7,033 bases of DNA. Source: an uncultured Sediminicola sp. (lineage in GTDB: Bacteria > Bacteroidota > Bacteroidia > Flavobacteriales > Flavobacteriaceae). Every line of letters begins with the position of its first letter. The first letter of the stretch is position 1. Both the position numbers and the translations under genes were made by a program. The stretch is taken from positions 1-7,033 of the forward strand of contig CALHVB010000152.1 of NCBI GenBank assembly GCA_938039345.1, written 5' to 3'. A model generated the notes under the pieces. The model was given only the letters and a program-made list of their open reading frames with translations. It was not told the origin of the DNA and did not search any database. Positions 1 to 6,046 of the stretch are shown here, one piece after another.

Positions 1-1
1 C

Positions 2-631
2 GGGGTCTATCTAAAAAAAGCAATAATTTCTAATTACTTTTCATCATTATCCAACGATTTTATAAAAAAAGTATTTATAGAAGAAGGGCTTAAGCTAAGG
101 CAAATATTAGCTTTTAAAACTAAACAAATTTCACCTAGTTTAAAATTAGAGTACGAATCACTCTTAGCGGATAAGAGTTATTATACTGTTGAAAATGCAC
201 TTTACAAATTATGGGTTCATTTTCCCGAGGATAGAAAAAAGTATTTAGAGAAAACTAAAGATATACATGGTTTACCTAATAAAAATATACGTTTATTATG
301 GCTAACCTTGGCTTGTATCACTAAAGATTATAGTAAAGAAGAGCAAGCTAATTATTTAAACGAGCTTAGGAATTATACTAGTAATAATTACTCGTACGAA
401 GTAAGACAAGGTGCTTTTGAATATTTAAATGAAATAGGAACTTTGTCTAATCAGAATTTAAACGATTTATTAGAAGCTTCTAACCATCATTCTTGGCAGT
501 TTAAAAAATATGCACGAAATTTAATAGGTGTTCTTTTAGAAAAGAATGGGTATAAAAAACGACTAACAAAAGTAGCTAAGGAATTAAAAGAAAAAACACC
601 ATATATAAAAACTAAATTATTAATAGAATGA
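2..631 (+). CDS. C-terminal part of a probable M1-family metallopeptidase (5' end outside window)
   Basis: The frame is open from base 2 with no stop until TGA at 629-631, giving 209 residues. A start at the TTG at 308 is possible on paper, but conserved-looking sequence continues upstream of it, so this is the tail of a larger gene. The sequence is helical and repeat-like. It contains the segments SYYTVENALYKLWVHFPED, KNIRLLWLTLA, YEVRQGAFEYL and HHSWQFKKYARNLI, which resemble the C-terminal HEAT-like helical domain of Bacteroidota M1 aminopeptidases. That assignment comes from recall of the family. The zinc motif HExxH and the GxMEN motif would lie upstream and cannot be checked here. M1 enzymes remove N-terminal amino acids from peptides and in this phylum are often exported. 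The stop codon overlaps the start of the next gene (ATGA), which implies co-transcription and translational coupling with the patatin pair. The alternative is an unrelated HEAT-repeat protein. Confidence 0.6.
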   Translation, partial: GVYLKKAIISNYFSSLSNDFIKKVFIEEGLKLRQILAFKTKQISPSLKLEYESLLADKSYYTVENALYKLWVHFPEDRKKYLEKTKDIHGLPNKNIRLLWLTLACITKDYSKEEQANYLNELRNYTSNNYSYEVRQGAFEYLNEIGTLSNQNLNDLLEASNHHSWQFKKYARNLIGVLLEKNGYKKRLTKVAKELKEKTPYIKTKLLIE

Positions 632-1533
632 GAGCATTAGTCATATCAGGAGGAGGAAGTAAAGGAGCTTTTGCTGGTGGTGTGGCACAATATTTAATGC
701 AAGAAAAACGGAATAAATACAATTTGTTTTTAGGCACTTCTACAGGAAGTCTTTTAATTTCTCATTTAGCTTTACAAAAAATTGAAAAAATAAAGAAGGT
801 ATACACCTCTGTAGACCAAGAAAGTATTTTTAGCAATTGCCCCTTTACAATTTCTAAAAAATATGGAGTGCAAACTATTGGTATAAACCATTGGAATGTT
901 TTTAAGAATTTTTATAGAGGCAGAAAAACATTTGGAGAAAGTTATAATCTTTTAAAGCTTATTAAAGATACATTTACAGAAGAAGAGTTTAGGTTGTTAA
1001 AAGACGGACTAAAAAATGTAGTAGTTACCGTATCTAATTTATCATTAAATAAGGTAGAATATAAATCTATAAAAGAATATACTTATGAGGAATTTTGTGA
1101 ATGGATATGGATTTCTGGTAATTATACGCCTTTTATGACTCTTGCAAAGAAAAACGGATGTGAGTATGCAGATGGTGGTTTAGGAACAATGGCTCCTATA
1201 GAAGAAGCCATAAAAAGAGGAGCAACTACAGTTGATGCTATTATTTTGCAAACAGAAGTAACGTATTATAATAGAATGCCATCTAAAAATGTATTTTCCT
1301 TATTAACCAATATGTTTAGTTTTATGTTAGACAGAATTGAACATCAAAATATTAGAATTGGTAGGTATGTAGCGAATCATAATAATGCAATTATTAACTT
1401 TTATTACACACCTACTGTACTTACTACAAATTCCCTTATTTTTGACAAAGAAAAAATGACTGCTTGGTGGAAAAGTGGTTATGATTTTGCAAAAGATAAA
1501 AATTTAGAAACCAACCAAATAGATATTGCATAA
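628..1533 (+). CDS. Patatin-like phospholipase/acyl hydrolase, copy 1 of a tandem pair
   Basis: This 301-residue protein has the patatin signature. An N-terminal glycine-rich oxyanion-hole loop (GGGSKG, residues 8-13) follows the first beta strand. The nucleophile elbow is GTSTG with Ser38, and the catalytic Asp182 sits in the ADGG motif (181-184). Patatins use this Ser-Asp dyad to release fatty acids from phospholipids or other acyl lipids. The actual substrate cannot be read from sequence. There is no signal peptide, no transmembrane helix and no C-terminal beta-barrel, so a soluble cytosolic enzyme is likely. A strongly conserved stretch (about 131-165: VVVTVSNLS, VEYKSIK, EFCEWIWIS) is shared with the next gene. 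The ATG overlaps the stop of the upstream peptidase gene by four bases, which fixes the start and suggests translational coupling. No Shine-Dalgarno site is evident, as is usual for Bacteroidota. Confidence 0.93.
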   Translation: MRALVISGGGSKGAFAGGVAQYLMQEKRNKYNLFLGTSTGSLLISHLALQKIEKIKKVYTSVDQESIFSNCPFTISKKYGVQTIGINHWNVFKNFYRGRKTFGESYNLLKLIKDTFTEEEFRLLKDGLKNVVVTVSNLSLNKVEYKSIKEYTYEEFCEWIWISGNYTPFMTLAKKNGCEYADGGLGTMAPIEEAIKRGATTVDAIILQTEVTYYNRMPSKNVFSLLTNMFSFMLDRIEHQNIRIGRYVANHNNAIINFYYTPTVLTTNSLIFDKEKMTAWWKSGYDFAKDKNLETNQIDIA

Positions 1534-1535
1534 GA

Positions 1536-2438
1536 ATGAAAGCATTAGTAATTAGTGGTGGAGGCAGTAAAGGAGCTTTTGCTGGAGGTGTAGCGCAATA
1601 CCTAATGGAAATACAAAAGCATGATTATGATATCCTTGTAGGGACTTCTACAGGCGGATTACTTATTCCACATTTGGCATTAAATAATTTAGGAAAGCTT
1701 TACGATTTATATACTAACGTTAGTCAGCGTACTATTTTTAGTTTAAATCCTTTTATTGTAAAAAGAAAAGGAGATAGAGAGTATGTGTCTATAAATTATA
1801 TAACCACATTTCTTCAGTTTTTAAAAAGAAAGAGAACTTTTGGCGAAAGTAAATCTCTACAGCGTACCATACGCAGACAATTTACATATGCAGAGTATAA
1901 ACAAATAAAGGCGTCTGGAAAAGATGTTGTGGTTACGGTATCTAATTTATCTAAAAATAGAGTAGAGTATAAGTCTATAAAAGATTATTCATATGCAGAG
2001 TTTTGCGATTGGATATGGATATCTTGTAATTATTTACCTTTTATGTCTTTAGCAACTAGGAGTGGTTACGAATATGGTGATGGAGGTTTTGGTTGTGTAG
2101 TTCCTATACGCGAAGCTATACGTAGGGGAGCAACAGAGATAGATGCCATTATTTTAGAGTCCGAAAACATGGACCATAATAAGGTACTAGGTAAAAATCC
2201 ATTTTCGCTAATGCTTAGTGTATATGGCTTTACTTTAGATCAAATAGAATACCATAATATATCTGAAGGGAAACTATCAGCAAAACATAATGGAGTTACT
2301 TTAAATTTATATTACACTCCCACAAAATTAACAGAGAACTCATTGGTTTTTAATAAAAAACGGATGACTGAATGGTGGCTACAAGGTTTTGAGTATGCAG
2401 AAGAAAAATTTGCTGAGCATACTAATAAACTACCATAA
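1536..2438 (+). CDS. Patatin-like phospholipase/acyl hydrolase, copy 2 of a tandem pair
   Basis: This 300-residue paralogue of the preceding gene begins 2 bases after its stop. The catalytic elements fall at identical residue numbers: GGGSKG at 8-13, GTSTG with nucleophile Ser38, and GDGG with Asp182 at 181-184. By eye about half the residues match copy 1, with almost no gaps. The first 24 residues and the VVVTVSNLS / VEYKSIK / EFC-WIWIS block are nearly unchanged, while residues 70-130 and 205-255 have diverged. Both copies keep their catalytic dyads, so both are probably active acyl hydrolases, perhaps with different substrates or as a heteromer. No signal peptide, membrane segment or barrel domain is seen. 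The gene end overlaps the convergent downstream gene by nine bases, and no terminator hairpin is visible between them. Confidence 0.93.
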   Translation: MKALVISGGGSKGAFAGGVAQYLMEIQKHDYDILVGTSTGGLLIPHLALNNLGKLYDLYTNVSQRTIFSLNPFIVKRKGDREYVSINYITTFLQFLKRKRTFGESKSLQRTIRRQFTYAEYKQIKASGKDVVVTVSNLSKNRVEYKSIKDYSYAEFCDWIWISCNYLPFMSLATRSGYEYGDGGFGCVVPIREAIRRGATEIDAIILESENMDHNKVLGKNPFSLMLSVYGFTLDQIEYHNISEGKLSAKHNGVTLNLYYTPTKLTENSLVFNKKRMTEWWLQGFEYAEEKFAEHTNKLP

Positions 2439-2948
2439 TTCTCCAATCTCTTTCTTTACAAAAGATAAAGCAGTTGCAGACGGTGATGGCTTATCCATAG
2501 TATCGTTTAAGATATCCTCTCTTAATTTATCTGCCGAATCAGATTCGCTCATAGCGGCCTTTCTAATAGCTTGTATGGTAGCACTTTTAGCAGCTTTAAT
2601 AATATTCCAACATTCATCAGTAATATATATTTGTTGCGATAAATTATGGTCGAACTCATTTTCTATATTACGAATTAATAAGTTTTCATAATCACTTTTA
2701 TCAGCAGATTTTGGAGCAACTCTAACCACTAAGCTAGGAATAGCAATACGCTCTAAAAATAAAGCCATACGTTCGTATGCTTGTAAACGAATGGGTAGTG
2801 TATTACTTTGAGTGTCTTTTTGCAAAAGAAATCTTCTTCTACCATCTTCATTCTTTGTGTGCTCTCTAAAAAAATAAAAGGCAACAATTCCTGTAACTAC
2901 AGCAGGTAATAAATAGGCAAATAATTGAAAAATTTCGTCTCCACTCAT
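2430..2948 (-). CDS. Small membrane-anchored protein of unknown function (possibly DUF7935-like)
   Basis: This 172-residue protein starts at the ATG at 2948-2946 and ends with TAG at 2432-2430. Residues 7-27 form one hydrophobic helix (FQLFAYLLPAVVTGIVAFYF). A charged segment (REHTKNEDGRRR) follows, so by the positive-inside rule the bulk of the protein is probably cytoplasmic. The remainder is mostly helical. Notable blocks are LPIRLQAYERMALFLERI, a Tyr/Asn-rich segment around YENLLIRNIENEFDHN, and QQIYITDECWNIIKAAK. I recall very similar small proteins annotated only as a domain of unknown function in flavobacteria (DUF7935, uncertain). No enzymatic motif is visible and I do not assign a function. 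It lies 63 bases downstream of the Lrp-like regulator on the same strand and could be co-transcribed with it. Its end overlaps the convergent second patatin by nine bases. Confidence 0.85.
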   Translation of the reverse strand: MSGDEIFQLFAYLLPAVVTGIVAFYFFREHTKNEDGRRRFLLQKDTQSNTLPIRLQAYERMALFLERIAIPSLVVRVAPKSADKSDYENLLIRNIENEFDHNLSQQIYITDECWNIIKAAKSATIQAIRKAAMSESDSADKLREDILNDTMDKPSPSATALSFVKKEIGELW

Positions 2949-2963
2949 GATAATTGGTATTTT

Positions 2964-2978
2964 GTTCGGTTTACGAAC
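2964..2978. other. Short inverted repeat in the lrp-like / membrane-protein gap
   Basis: Arms GTTCG (2964-2968) and CGAAC (2974-2978) flank a 5-base loop GTTTA. The repeat lies in the 63-base gap between the Lrp-like gene and the downstream minus-strand gene, 15 to 30 bases before the latter's start codon. Reading the minus strand, the stem is not followed by a T-run, so it is a poor intrinsic terminator. It could be a weak 5'-leader hairpin or a protein-binding site. Confidence 0.25.
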
Positions 2979-3011
2979 TTAAAACGATAGATTTTAAAAA
3001 ATAGTATTGAA

Positions 3012-3485
3012 TTATAAAAGTGATTTAATGCTTATACTAGTTTCATTTTTTACTTGCTTAATAACAAATGAGCTTTGAACATTTGTAATGTACTCTAACT
3101 TTGATAGTTTGTGCATTATAAAATTTTGGTATTCGCTAATATCTTTTAGAATAATTTTTAAAAAATAGTCATAATTCCCTGCTAAAAAAGAAACTTCTAA
3201 TACTTCGTCTAACGACTGTACAAATTCTTCGAACTTTTTAATGTATATATCTTGATGCTTAATTAAGGTAACTTGGCAGTGTACAATAAGTTGTTTTCCT
3301 AAGAGTTCAGGATTAACAATAGCTACATATTTTTTTATTAAGCCACTGGCTTCAATCTTTTTTAAACGTTCATGAGTAGGAGTTATAGAAAGGTTTACTT
3401 TCTCTGAAAGCTCTTTTATAGATTGTTTACTGTTTTTTTGTAGCTCCTCAATCAATTTTAAATCAATAGCATCTAGTTGTTGCAT
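3012..3485 (-). CDS. Lrp/AsnC-family transcriptional regulator
   Basis: This 157-residue protein has the standard two-part layout. The N-terminal helix-turn-helix spans residues 4-52 (LDAIDLKLIEELQKNSKQS, then ELSEKVNLSITPTHERLKKI and EASGLIKKY). The C-terminal RAM (ligand-binding and oligomerisation) domain spans about 66-146 and includes the GNYDY turn at 103-107, where family members bind amino-acid effectors. Length and domain order are normal for the family. Members bind DNA as dimers to octamers and sense amino acids. The gene is divergent from a PLP-dependent amino-acid decarboxylase, and the shared 169-base gap holds three inverted repeats. This suggests it regulates the decarboxylase and itself, possibly in response to the decarboxylase substrate. 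That role is inferred from position. The start at the ATG at 3485-3483 matches the usual short N-terminus before the LDxxDxKI motif. Confidence 0.93.
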   Translation of the reverse strand: MQQLDAIDLKLIEELQKNSKQSIKELSEKVNLSITPTHERLKKIEASGLIKKYVAIVNPELLGKQLIVHCQVTLIKHQDIYIKKFEEFVQSLDEVLEVSFLAGNYDYFLKIILKDISEYQNFIMHKLSKLEYITNVQSSFVIKQVKNETSISIKSLL

Positions 3486-3493
3486 AGTATATA

Positions 3494-3510
3494 TTTCTTT
3501 TTTTAAGAAA
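3494..3510. promoter_or_regulatory. Inverted repeat upstream of the lrp-like gene
   Basis: TTTCTT (3494-3499) and AAGAAA (3505-3510) are perfect complementary arms around a 5-base T spacer. The repeat lies 8-25 bases upstream of the regulator's start codon, in its probable 5' leader. It may be a regulator half-site pair or simply a by-product of the A/T-runs here. Confidence 0.25.
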
Positions 3511-3513
3511 AAA

Positions 3514-3523
3514 ACGATATCGT
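3514..3523. promoter_or_regulatory. Perfect 10-base palindrome, candidate operator of the lrp-like gene
   Basis: ACGATATCGT is fully self-complementary and contains the only CG dinucleotides in this otherwise A/T-only gap. It lies 28-38 bases upstream of the regulator's ATG. On the minus strand it directly follows a TACTTTTA box (3530-3523), which weakly resembles the Bacteroidota -7 element TAnnTTTG. A dyad at this position would suit autorepression by the adjacent Lrp-like protein. Confidence 0.35.
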
Positions 3524-3554
3524 AAAAGTAATAAATTCTATTTTAAATAATTAT

Positions 3555-3574
3555 AATAGAAATATATTTCAATT
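3555..3574. promoter_or_regulatory. 20-base near-perfect palindrome, candidate Lrp-type operator between divergent genes
   Basis: AATAGAAATATATTTCAATT has a perfect 12-base core (GAAATATATTTC, 3559-3570) and flanks that extend the dyad to 20 bases with one mismatched pair. It lies near the middle of the gap between the divergent regulator and decarboxylase, about 80 bases from each start. Lrp-family proteins typically bind A/T-rich imperfect dyads of about 15 bp. Chance palindromes are common in DNA this AT-rich, so position and symmetry are the main support. Confidence 0.35.
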
Positions 3575-3599
3575 TTAATATATTTTATGATTTTTTATG

Positions 3600-3630
3600 T
3601 TTGTTTTTTAACTTTATAATGGTAAAATTT
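3600..3630 (+). promoter_or_regulatory. Weak Bacteroidota-type promoter candidate for the decarboxylase
   Basis: TTTG at 3600-3603 is separated by exactly 19 bases from TAAAATTT at 3623-3630. This is the spacing of the Bacteroidota sigma-ABfr consensus TTTG-N19-TAnnTTTG, though the -7 box matches only partly (TA and two of the three Ts; no final G). A TATAAT string also occurs at 3615-3620. The box is 25-30 bases upstream of the preferred ATG. Confidence 0.25.
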
Positions 3631-3654
3631 ATTAATTAAAGGTAAGTGTTTGTC

Positions 3655-4767
3655 ATGGATAAAATAAAAGAAACATACAATAGACTTAAAAAAAATAGTG
3701 AGACTATTTTAGGGTATCCGGTTGCTAGGGGATTTTCATATCAAGAATTTGCACCTTTCTTAGATTTATGTATTAATAATGTTGGTGATCCAGAAATACA
3801 ATCTACAAGTGCTATGGATACAAAGGAAATAGAAAGAGAGTGTATTGCATTTTTTGCAAATATGTTATCTGCAACAATGAAAGATGTTTGGGGCTATATT
3901 ACAAATGGGGGCACAGAAGGTAATTTATATGGGCTTTATTTAGCCAGAGAAAATTTTCCTAATGCAGTAGTATATTATAGTGAAGCTACACATTATAGCG
4001 TGCACAAAAATTTACATTTACTTAATGTAGATAATATTGTAATTAAAAGCCAAGAAAATGGAGAAATGGATTATAGTGATTTGGAGCAAGTGCTAATGAT
4101 GCATAGACATAGACCTGCTATTTTTTTCTTGAATATAGGCACTACAATGACAGAAGCTATTGATAATTTAGATGAGGTAAAACGAATTATAAATAATTAC
4201 GCTATAAAGGATTATTATATACATTGCGATGCTGCTTTTTTAGGACTTGTAGCTCCTTACAGAAATCCAAAGCCTAAATTCGATTTTGCAGAAAATGTAG
4301 ATAGTATTGCCATTTCTGGACATAAATTTATAGGAAGCCCTATACCTTGTGGTGTAGTTTTAGCAAAAAGAAAACATAGGAATAGGATAGGAAATGCTAT
4401 TTCTTATATAGGAACAATGGATACTACTATTACGGGTTCTCGTAATGGGCTTACACCATTATTTATGTGGTATTTTATTAAGAAATACGGAAAAGAAGGT
4501 TTAAAAAAACAAATTAGAGAGTCACTAGAATTAGCCTGTTATACAGAAAAAAAACTTTCTGAAATAGGAGTAAAGGCATGGCGTAATAAAGATGCTTTAA
4601 CAATAGTTTTTAATAAACCTTCAGAATTTTTATGTAAAAAATACCAATTAGCTTCAGAAAAAAATATAGCTCATATTATATGCGCTCCAGGTGTAAAAAA
4701 AGAAGAAATAAATATGTTTTTAAAAGATTTAAAAGCAGAAATATTGCTAAAAGATATAGCTTGTTAA
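3655..4767 (+). CDS. hdc: PLP-dependent amino-acid decarboxylase, histidine decarboxylase type
   Basis: This is a group II PLP decarboxylase of about 370 residues, the length of the bacterial PLP-type histidine decarboxylases, which convert histidine to histamine and CO2. Numbered from the ATG at 3655, visible elements are: the phosphate-loop region TNGGTEGN (83-90); His113 in THYS, which stacks on the cofactor; Asp192 in HCDAA, which pairs with the pyridine nitrogen; Lys224 in SGHK, the Schiff-base lysine; and the following GSPIPCG and TGSRNG (260-265) blocks. AWRNK near 308-312 matches the Morganella enzyme as I recall it. At 314 this protein has Ala where Morganella has Ser322, the residue labelled by alpha-fluoromethylhistidine. 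Plant serine decarboxylases belong to the same subfamily, so the substrate is not certain. A GTG at 3646 would add MFV, but the ATG is the better start. It is a cytoplasmic enzyme, probably under the divergent Lrp-like regulator. Its end overlaps the convergent sigma gene by four bases. Confidence 0.88.
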   Translation: MDKIKETYNRLKKNSETILGYPVARGFSYQEFAPFLDLCINNVGDPEIQSTSAMDTKEIERECIAFFANMLSATMKDVWGYITNGGTEGNLYGLYLARENFPNAVVYYSEATHYSVHKNLHLLNVDNIVIKSQENGEMDYSDLEQVLMMHRHRPAIFFLNIGTTMTEAIDNLDEVKRIINNYAIKDYYIHCDAAFLGLVAPYRNPKPKFDFAENVDSIAISGHKFIGSPIPCGVVLAKRKHRNRIGNAISYIGTMDTTITGSRNGLTPLFMWYFIKKYGKEGLKKQIRESLELACYTEKKLSEIGVKAWRNKDALTIVFNKPSEFLCKKYQLASEKNIAHIICAPGVKKEEINMFLKDLKAEILLKDIAC

Positions 4768-6017
4768 TTAGTGTTTTTTATTATTAATAACTGTTCTTTT
4801 TTCTTTAATAAATATTTCTTTTCCAAATCATTGTTTACGATAGTTAAAGATTTTTCTAAAAAAGAAATAGCAAGGTCTATATTTCCTGTTTTTTCGTGGT
4901 ACTTAGAATAGCATCCGTAGAGTAAATAAGACCGTTGTTCTAAGTTTTTAATATTAATATTTTCAAGTATATTATAGGCGCTTGCATAATCTTCTAATTG
5001 TATTTTTACGATAGCTGTATTTAATAAAGAAGAGGCAGATGGGTAAAATTGGTTTAATTGTTTGTACCAATGAAGAATTTTTTTCCAGTTGGTAGTTGCA
5101 AATGTTTTTGCCTTTATATGTTCAAAAGCAATAGAAGCCTCGTAATGGTATTTAGAAATATCCTTGTATTCTGTAGATTTTAATAAAGCATTATTACCAA
5201 CATTTATAAGCGGTTTGTACCATTTTGTTCTGTCTTGGTGCTCTAAGTCTACAATTTCATTATGCTCGTTTATTTTACTCTCTAATCTAGAAGCATGAAA
5301 ACACATTAAAGAAAATAAAGTGTAAATACTTCCTGATCTAAATTGTTCTTTTTTTAATAAAAGCTTACAAAGCCTAATAGCTTCTCCGCATAAGTCTTTG
5401 GAAATTAAATGGTTTTTTTTAGTTGAATGAAAACCTTCATTAAAGGTTAAATATATAACGTCTAGAACTCTTTCTATTCGTGTGTTTATTTTATTATTGG
5501 GAGGAAAATTAAACTTAATCTTTTTTTCAATAATTGTTTTTCGAGCTCTAGTTAATCTTTTTTTTATGGTTTCTTCTTTTACAAGTAAAGCAGCAGCAAT
5601 TTCTTTTGTGCTAAAACCAGAAATAGTTTTTAAAGCAAATGCTATTTGTTCGTTGGGTTTAAGCTTTGGATGGCAAGCAACAAATATCATTCTAAGCTGG
5701 TTGTCCTCTATTTCATGATCTAAAAATAGTTCGTTAAATTGTATCGTAGCAGCACCAGAAGCAATTTTATTGTACCTAATATTATCAGCTTTAATTTTTC
5801 GGAGTAAATCTATTATTCTATTTTTAGCTACTTTAATAAGCCAAGCTTCAGGATTTTCTGGTATTTGGTTGCGCCACTGTATTGTTGCTTTTATAAAAGT
5901 ATCTTGTACAGCATCTTCTATGGTTTCTATGTGCGATAAGCCAAAGAAATTGGTTAAAATTGCAACCATCTTTCCATACTGATGTCTAAAAAGATGGTCT
6001 ACAATTTTACTATTCAT
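4764..6017 (-). CDS. ECF-type RNA polymerase sigma factor with TPR-like C-terminal extension (ECF42 group)
   Basis: This 417-residue protein is about twice the length of an ordinary ECF sigma factor. Region sigma2 spans about 5-75 (HLFRHQYGKMVAILT, EDAVQDTFIKA, NPEAWLIKVAKNRIIDLLRK), and sigma4 with its helix-turn-helix spans about 108-162 (GFSTKEIAAALLVKEETIKK, RLTRARK). A long helical extension follows, starting with RIERVLDVIYLTFNEGF (180-196, the DUF6596 region) and continuing with EAIRLCKLL, HASR, QDRTKW and TPR-like helices to about 395. The end NNDLEKKYLLKK resembles the conserved N-x-x-E-R-x-F-L tail of ECF42 proteins. ECF42 members usually lack a dedicated anti-sigma factor, and the extension is required for activity. 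They are typically encoded next to DGPF-motif proteins, as here: the YciI-like gene ends 28 bases upstream on the same strand. The inducing signal is unknown. The gene end overlaps the convergent decarboxylase gene by four bases. Confidence 0.93.
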   Translation of the reverse strand: MNSKIVDHLFRHQYGKMVAILTNFFGLSHIETIEDAVQDTFIKATIQWRNQIPENPEAWLIKVAKNRIIDLLRKIKADNIRYNKIASGAATIQFNELFLDHEIEDNQLRMIFVACHPKLKPNEQIAFALKTISGFSTKEIAAALLVKEETIKKRLTRARKTIIEKKIKFNFPPNNKINTRIERVLDVIYLTFNEGFHSTKKNHLISKDLCGEAIRLCKLLLKKEQFRSGSIYTLFSLMCFHASRLESKINEHNEIVDLEHQDRTKWYKPLINVGNNALLKSTEYKDISKYHYEASIAFEHIKAKTFATTNWKKILHWYKQLNQFYPSASSLLNTAIVKIQLEDYASAYNILENINIKNLEQRSYLLYGCYSKYHEKTGNIDLAISFLEKSLTIVNNDLEKKYLLKKKEQLLIIKNTN

Positions 6018-6021
6018 ATGT

Positions 6022-6046
6022 ATTGGTGTTAATTAAAAATACCAAT
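6022..6046. other. Weak hairpin between the DGPF and sigma genes
   Basis: ATTGGT (6022-6027) and ACCAAT (6041-6046) are complementary arms around a 13-base A/T loop. They fill most of the 28-base gap between the two cotranscribed minus-strand genes. The stem is short and A/T-rich and has no T-run, so it is more likely a minor mRNA structure than a terminator. Confidence 0.2.

Larger units (their letters stand above)
628..2438 (+). repeat. Tandem gene duplication (two diverged patatin paralogues)
   Basis: The two consecutive genes align nearly end to end without gaps, and the catalytic residues have identical numbering. Their 5' ends still look alike at the DNA level: both start with ATG-A-R-AGCATTAGT, and both contain AGTAAAGGAGCTTTTGCTGG within the first 50 bases. 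Third positions have drifted widely elsewhere, so the duplication is old. Retention of both catalytic dyads argues for selection on both copies. Confidence 0.85.

Noticed and set aside
308..631. Independent 107-residue protein starting at TTG 308
   Set aside because: The frame is open to the window edge, and the conserved helical segments begin well upstream of 308, so this is the tail of a larger gene.
628..2438. Patatin-type effectors of an anti-phage system (CapV-like CBASS)
   Set aside because: No nucleotidyltransferase, ubiquitin-like processing genes or other defence genes are adjacent. The neighbour is a peptidase-like gene, and no nucleotide-sensing domain is fused.
2389..2691. Plus-strand open frame of 100 codons
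   Set aside because: It overlaps the end of the second patatin and lies antisense to the well-supported membrane-protein gene. Its translation shows no coherent family features.
3494..3510. TTTCTT...AAGAAA as an intrinsic terminator
   Set aside because: It lies in the leader just upstream of the regulator's start, not after a gene, and its stem is a short A/T-only stem.
5482..5982. Two plus-strand open frames (5482-5718 and 5770-5982) antisense to the sigma gene
   Set aside because: Both are shadows of the sigma2 and sigma4 coding sequence. Their hydrophobic translations follow from the reverse complement of Lys/Glu-rich codons.
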